Origin: Cyprinus carpio
Taxonomy: Eukaryota > Chordata > Actinopteri > Cypriniformes > Cyprinidae
Assembly: GCF_018340385.1 (NCBI RefSeq)
Contig: NC_056596.1
Span: forward strand, 13,247,519 to 13,311,518
DNA: 64,000 nt
Direction: 5' to 3'
The position numbers and the translations under genes are program-made. This document shows, piece after piece, positions 1-64,000 of the stretch. How positions within the stretch are numbered: the stretch's first letter is position 1; each line of letters starts with the position of its first letter. The notes under the pieces were generated by a model. That model was not told the origin of the DNA. It worked only from the letters and a program-made list of their open reading frames with translations, and searched no databases.

Positions 1-119
1 AGTTTTTTGCCAATATAAGGTCAGTGTATCCAGGTTCAAATGGAGAACATGGAAAAGAAATGGCTGTATCCTTGTTATTAAATGTGTATTTACAATATGT
101 CAAGTTTCCACATACTGTA

Positions 120-1010
120 CACTTAAAAATACACAAAATACTGTGGCAACTTCATGGTACTGTGGCACTTTGATATGTTTTGTGATATTATGATTATGGT
201 ATGCTTATGGTACGCAACCAAAAATCATCGTACTATTATGGTAACCTACATACTACACTGTATCACCATGCATGGTGCTTTTAATCTGGTACATGTCCAA
301 ATAATATGGTAAATAATAATACGAAATAATACCATGTTCAAAAACATTATACAAATATGGTACAATATTCGTTTACCATAGTATGTACATGGTAATACAT
401 GATATTTTTAAAGAAAACCATGGTATTACCATTGTACTTTGTTTAAAAAAAACATAGTATTATCGTGATATTTGTCTTAAAAACATAATGTCATGGCACC
501 ATGATATATACTAAAGTACTTTGATTACTGTATTTGGATGCCATCCCTGCTGGGGGGAAAAGCAGCACTGATAGCACACGTTCATCACGGAGACGTCTGC
601 ATTTACATCTGCAAGACGTATTTTTTGTTTGCTCATCTGCAATACGTCTATAACACGTTTCCTATCAGATGTCAAATAGATGTTTAGAAAATGTCTTTAA
701 GATGTTTATGATTTAGAATGAATGTAAAACTGACGTCTTAAATATGTCTATCAGATGTTTGTACACAGCAGATGCTTTCCAGATGAAGAGATCTTTAGCA
801 GACATCTTGCAGATGTACATGTGCTATCTGGGAGCTAAGACCAGCTTCAGCCGGTTGGCTGGCTTGGTACTTTATCATATTCTTGCAACTTGGTTCTGCC
901 ATGGTACCATGTCAAGAAACATGGTATTACCATGGTACACAGTCCCAAACAAAAAACAAGAATATAATGGTATTTGTCCAAAAATGGTATTACCATGATG
1001 CTACTATTAC
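120..1010. repeat. CATGGTA/TACCATG-rich dispersed repeat, interrupted
   Basis: Short palindromes such as ccatggtaccatg and atggtattaccatggtac recur at 120-530 and 880-1010, on either side of the MITE at 568-832. A related stretch occurs at about 24530-24620. Family not identified. Confidence 0.5.
568..832. mobile_element. MITE with terminal inverted repeats, copy 1
   Basis: Ends gatagcacacgttcatc and gatgtacatgtgctatc are imperfect inverted repeats. The interior is rich in agatgt/acatct sub-repeats. A sister copy lies at 18139-18417. Nonautonomous DNA element of unassigned superfamily. Confidence 0.65.
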
Positions 1011-1829
1011 TAAATTATTGTACACAGTATTTACATGTTACTCTAAGGTATTTTAAACAGTACCACAGAACTTTTTTTGTAAGTGATGGATACAGTGAGG
1101 TTTTTTTGTGTGTTCATGCTGGTGAAAAAGTGCACGAGTCACCACACATGCACACATAGACTGTAACACTTCTCCTCCCTTTCCTCAATCTCCCTCTGTC
1201 TCTCTCTTCCTCTGTAGTAAACACACACGCCCACACTAAATTCTCTGACTCGGTGCCACACACACCCACATACTTTGAGAAACAGAAGAGCGCAGCTCTC
1301 ACACACACAGACTGCAGCACATGTATGCGCTCAGGAGTGCTTGGCAGGCTGAAGGGGATTTCTCTGCTCCGTGCTGGGGGTGTGTCCACGTCATATCTCA
1401 GCTTGTCAAGATGTGTTCCTATAAACCCTCACTGACTGTATCTGCTACTGTTACCATGTTGATGTCATCTGGGAGTGATGCGAGATGATTGGTGGATGTC
1501 CTTAGGGTGGGGCCCCTCACACACAGACTTGTTCATGATGATGTAAAACTTCCATGACCTCACAGTTTTAATTCACATTTAATTACTTCATCCAGATTGA
1601 AAACTCACAATCTTGGCTCTGCAAATAGGCGCCACTTGTTTTGTAGATGCTCACTTAGTGGCGGTGAGAATGACCCTAAAACGTTTCTGTAAGACTCGCC
1701 CTTTCAGCTTTTAAACTGAACTATACTCAGGTGTATATCAGGAGACGCTTGAACAGATGGGCTGTCAGCTTTCATAGCGGCCTCAGGCCGTCTGTAATAT
1801 TAGACTGCACTTAGTGTTATTGAAACATC

Positions 1830-1945
1830 TTAAATGGATAGTTCCCCTAAAAAAAGATAGTTCTGTCAGTATTTACTTGCCCCCATTTTGTTCCAATCCC
1901 ATATGCTCTTATTTTATTCTTTGGAACTCAAAAGGATAATTTTTT
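1830..1945. mobile_element. fragment of the TTAAAGGGATAGTTCACCC MITE family
   Basis: Begins ttaaatggatagttcccct and continues with the family's gtcagtatttact...ttgttccaa order. The other half is missing. Full member at 56865-57198. Confidence 0.5.
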
Positions 1946-2189
1946 AAGAATTAATTCTAAGCGTTTTTCCATATAACAGGAATTCCTGACCGTTTTTTGG
2001 CAGCTAAACCTCTTTGAAATAAAATGTTTCCTTAAGTACCCCCTGTGATTTTTAAGTTAATATTTCAATATTTAATGACATGTTTCAGGGTTCTCTGATG
2101 TTAGTCTCCTAACATAAAATGTTTCATTTTTTTTTTTTTTTTTTTAAATTGTAATTTTAAATATTTTGATATTATCTTTAGCTTTTTGA

Positions 2190-3487
2190 TGAAATCCAAA
2201 ACCAGTTTGGGAAACCCTGCTATTCCTTCAATCATGACAGTTTTCAGGAACAGAATGCTTTTATTTATTTATTTTTTGGTTTGGTTTAGTAGAGTTTAGT
2301 TTGGGGTTTTTTTTTTTTTTTTTATTTGGTTTGGTTTTGAACTTTAAATATTTGATGAAAAAATGGTTAATTTCCTTCTTTAGTGACCTTTTATGAAAAA
2401 AATTACTTTGCAATTAGTTTTGAACTGATTTATAGAGTGAGGTTTCCATTTTTATTTTATTACCTTTTTTGAAGGCTCTGATGTGTTTTCTGAAAAAAAT
2501 CAAATGTGTCTTTTGTCCATTATAAAAGTTATTTTTGGTGTTATCTGAGAATTAGTAGAAATGCCTATTTTTAATTAAATGAGGACCGTTTTTTGAAGCA
2601 GTTTAATGATCACAAAATGCATCATATATGGAATATTTTTTAGGATGGATTACTGCTTTGACGCCTTTTAACAATCTCTGAATCATTTAAATGTTTTCTC
2701 ATGGGAAGTTATATCTGTATTTCAAGAGTATAATTGTTCTTTAAGTTGGACAACATGTTTTTTTTTCTCTGCAGATGACCAATCACATGTACAAATTGCA
2801 GTACCACTCTAAGAAAACAATGAATCAAGATTATTTCTTCCTTAATGTCAATTAAATGAGCATATTATCTCACGGTGACATGGTTCTGCTGCTCGAAGCT
2901 GCTTATTTTTAGGTGTTTAATTCTTTTTTGATGCCAAAAACAGTTTGGGAAACCCTGCTATTCCTTCAATCATGACAGTTTTTCAGGAACAGAATGCTTT
3001 TTATTTTATTTATTTTTAGCTTCTTTAAAATTTATTTGGTTTGGTTTTGAACTTGACAGATAAACTGTATTTAACCATCATCAAAAATTAAAAAAATGGT
3101 GTGAAGCTTCTTTAAAATTTAAACCAAACAAGCACAAATTATAAATAAAAAAAATCAAACAATAAAATATTACCGAAATTATATTTGATTACAGTAAATG
3201 ATGACCGAATTTGTATTTTTAGGTGGATTACTGCTTTGACGCCTTTTATCTCTTGGGAAATTGTATCTGTACTGGAAGAGAGAAACTAATGTTGTCCAAG
3301 AGATTGTGTCAGTACAATCCAAGCCAGTCCATTACAGCATGCCTGCAGGAATGACCATGATCACATGTTACAAATTGCATGCTACCACTTAAAGAAAACA
3401 AGATGTCAAGATGAGAATTCTTCCTTAAATCACAAAATCATATTATCTCACGGCTACATGTCGCTCAAGCTGCTTATTTGTGTTTCT
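2190..3487. repeat. diverged direct duplication, two units
   Basis: Three blocks recur in the same order: cagtttgggaaaccctgcta at about 2201 and 2941, ggattactgctttgacgcct at about 2646 and 3225, and the tatctcacgg...gctgcttatt block at about 2866 and 3446. Units are about 725 and 560 bp. Confidence 0.7.
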
Positions 3488-3734
3488 CCGATGCACAATC
3501 TCTGAACTTACACACAATATTTAGACATCTCTGCACAGTGATTCTCTTAATCTGTATTAATATACAGATCTATATATTCTTTAAAGACCTTGACAGCCCT
3601 TAAAATGTTTTTTTTCTACTTTTTTTGTGCTAACAACTCCTTTAGCGCATGTACCGCATACTTACTGTAACATCTTTATTAGCACCCTCATTACATTCTG
3701 TAACATCTGCTCTTGTTTCCTGTCTCTGTTTCAG

Positions 3735-61925
<58,191 letters not shown>

Positions 61926-62914
61926 GTATCTATCCATCCATCTTCTGAATGCAAACAAACACACTATGCTGTGATCAGCCCGCCAACACAACTATGTCAG
62001 ATCATTTCCACCAAAGGCTGCGGGAACGTTTCATTCCTATGTTATATTTGGGGGGAGGTGATGTTATTTTTGTAATTTTAGGACTTGAAGACTTCAGGAT
62101 GTGGTGTTTTTGTATTTTCGTGGTGTTTGGGAAGTTTGTGCACATCTGTGTAGCTTTTTCTTTGTTTTTTTTTTGTTTTTTCACTAACAATTTGATATTT
62201 TGTAGTCTGGTGAGCACTGAACTTAAAATGATCGTCTGGTTTTTGGCTTGTTGGGCTTTTTTGTGATCCGTCTTGCATCTCAGTTACTCAGTATTGTGAA
62301 GTTTCGTTTTAGAGCATGCTGAACTTTTAGTCAATCAATCTGAAACTCATCTCTAAGAAAGTCAGCACTTTTTAGAAATGATTTTCCCTGAAGCTCTTTT
62401 ATTGTTTCATCCATCTGTATTATAGTTTAGCTGTCAGTGATGCTTTTCACCTAAAAAACAAAAAAGCATTCATCCACATTTTGCCGCTCAGAGCTGAAAC
62501 TGTTTCCCTCTTGAGTGTCTCAGTGATTAACATTTACTGCCACAGACGGAATACTGTACAGAGAGATAACATCCATCCATCGTCCCATAAATGTCTATCT
62601 GTCTATCTATCTGTCTGTCTGTCAAGCTCTCTGTGCATCGCCTGTCTGTCTGTCTGTCTGTTTGTATATCTATATTTTTTTGCCTGTCTGTCTATCTGTC
62701 TGTATATCTGTCTGTTTGTATATCTATATTTCTGTCTCTCTGTCTGTCTATCCATCTATATTTTTTGTCTGTATCTGTCTGTCTGTCTGTCTGTCTGTTT
62801 GTATATATATATCTGTCTGTCTGTCTGTCTGTCTGTTTGTATATCTATATTTCTGTCTGTCTGTCTGTCTGTCATTCGTCCGTCCCTCTGTCTGTCTGTT
62901 TGTATATCTATATT

Positions 62915-62954
<40 letters not shown>

Positions 62955-63742
62955 TCTACCTATTTGTCTATCTATCTGTCTGTCTGTCTGTCTGTCTGTC
63001 TTCCGTCCGTCCCTATCTCTGTTTGTATATCTATATCTGTCTGTCTGTCTGTCTCTATCTATCTGTCTATCTATCTATCTATCTATCTATCTGCCTCGCC
63101 TGTCTGTCTGTCTACTTGTCTATCCATCTATCTGTCTTCCCTTCACCTCTCCTTCCTTCCATCCTACTTTACAACCAAACTACCTGTCTGTCTGTCATCT
63201 GTCCGTCCGTCTATCTGTTTGTATATCTATATTTCTGTCTATCTCTCTATCTATCTGTATGTCTGTCTGTCTGTCTGTCTGTCATTCTTCCGTCCGTCTA
63301 TCTGTTTGTATATCTATCTATCTGTCTGTCTGTCTGTCTGTCTGTATATAAACAAAACTTACTTCCTCCTTCCAACCAATCAACCATCTCTCTCCTTCTA
63401 TCTATCAATCCTGTCTGTCTCTGTCTATCTATTTATCTGTCTGTCTGCTTGTATATCTATATTTATGTCTGTCTGTCTATCTATCTATCTATCTGTCTGT
63501 CTGTGTGTTTGTATATCTATATTTCTGTCTGTCTATCTATCTGTCCGTCCGTCTGTCCGTCCATCCGTCTGTTCTATCCTTCTGTATGTCTGTTGATTGG
63601 TCTGTCTTTGTGTCTGTCTGTGGTTCATTCTATCTAATATTCTGTCTTTCATCCAGTCTATGGTTTGTTCTGTCTGTCTGTCATTATGTGTGTTGTTCTG
63701 TCTTGCTGTATCTTTCATTCTGTCTTTCTATCTGTCTTTAGT

Positions 63743-63792
<50 letters not shown>

Positions 63793-64000
63793 CCTCCCTC
63801 TGCTCTTTAGCTCTCTGTCTCACTGTGTTGTGTTAGTCAGGTCAGGTTCATATATTCTGGAAAGAAGGATGAATATAAGTTGGTGTAATGTTGTCACCTT
63901 CAGTCCATTCAGACATTCATTGTTGATTTTTCATTTCATTAACCTCTGCAGACTCTGCTAAACCACATTTCACAGACTGTCTCACATTTAGAGCTCTACA
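61926..64000 (+). other. tln2 intron 46 (5' part)
   Basis: No exon found up to the window end. Unremarkable sequence to about 62570, then the CTGT/CTAT array, then about 170 bp of unique sequence. Confidence 0.6.
62570..63792. repeat. (CTGT)n/(CTAT)n tetranucleotide array, ~1.2 kb
   Basis: Interspersed ctgt, ctat and ccgt tetramers with tgtttgtatatctatatttc modules. The 4-bp period avoids stops in all three plus-strand frames, giving apparent CLSV-repeat proteins of up to 371 residues. Confidence 0.95.

Larger units (their letters stand above)
1..3734 (+). other. tln2 intron upstream of exon 1 (3' part)
   Basis: Noncoding. Holds a CATGGTA-rich repeat (about 120-530 and 880-1010) split by a MITE, a CA-rich stretch near 1110-1320, a MITE fragment near 1830 and a diverged tandem duplication at 2190-3487. 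No promoter or coding exon seen. Confidence 0.7.

Noticed and set aside
170..195. Possible mir-190, which mammalian TLN2 hosts in an intron (tgatatgttttgtgatatta)
   Set aside because: Differs from the mature sequence after the first ten bases and has no complementary hairpin arm. I found no other candidate, so the miRNA is probably downstream of this window or absent.
62481..63637. Plus-strand ORFs of 371, 348 and 229 codons rich in CLSV repeats
   Set aside because: They are read-through of the CTGT/CTAT tetranucleotide array in three frames; no domain, no splice context, inside a tln2 intron.

Overview
The window is vertebrate nuclear DNA: AT-rich, intron-dominated and full of teleost-type transposable elements. 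It holds one protein-coding gene, on the plus strand: talin-2 (tln2). I joined 46 coding exons from 3735 to 61925. Together they give 6,345 nt, exactly 2,115 codons, with matching intron phase at every junction and no stop or frameshift. By recalled human TLN1 numbering (2,541 aa) this is about residues 218-2332, from inside FERM F2, through F3, the calpain-sensitive linker and rod bundles R1-R12, to the first helix of R13. The F0/F1 exons lie upstream of base 1. The rest of R13 and the dimerisation helix lie downstream of base 64000. Residue choices match talin-2 rather than talin-1. Which fish paralogue (tln2a or tln2b) cannot be decided here. The MITE and SINE types suggest a cyprinid, inferred from recalled repeat families and not from a search. 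Layout: 1-3734 intron with repeats; 3735-10408 exons for F2/F3; 12745-13313 linker; 13200-27173 R1-R3; 28990-34348 R4-R5; 34505-38718 R6; 39245-45303 R7 with R8 inserted in it; 45171-51363 R9-R10; 53617-61925 R10-R12 and the R13 entry helix. Introns run from 79 bp to about 3.1 kb. They contain hAT-like elements with target duplications, one nested with a MITE; TTAA-flanked MITEs; foldback elements; a LINE reverse-transcriptase relic; tRNA-derived SINEs; several minisatellites; and a 1.2-kb CTGT/CTAT array. I saw no second host gene, intact tRNA, rRNA or CRISPR. The most interesting observations are a candidate 6-nt in-frame microexon at the R12/R13 junction (61115-61120), two GC-AG introns, a decayed duplicate of the exon coding the FERM-linker start inside the next intron, an array whose units keep a nearly fixed 12-mer, and a MADF-like coding fragment in a GC-rich DNA transposon.
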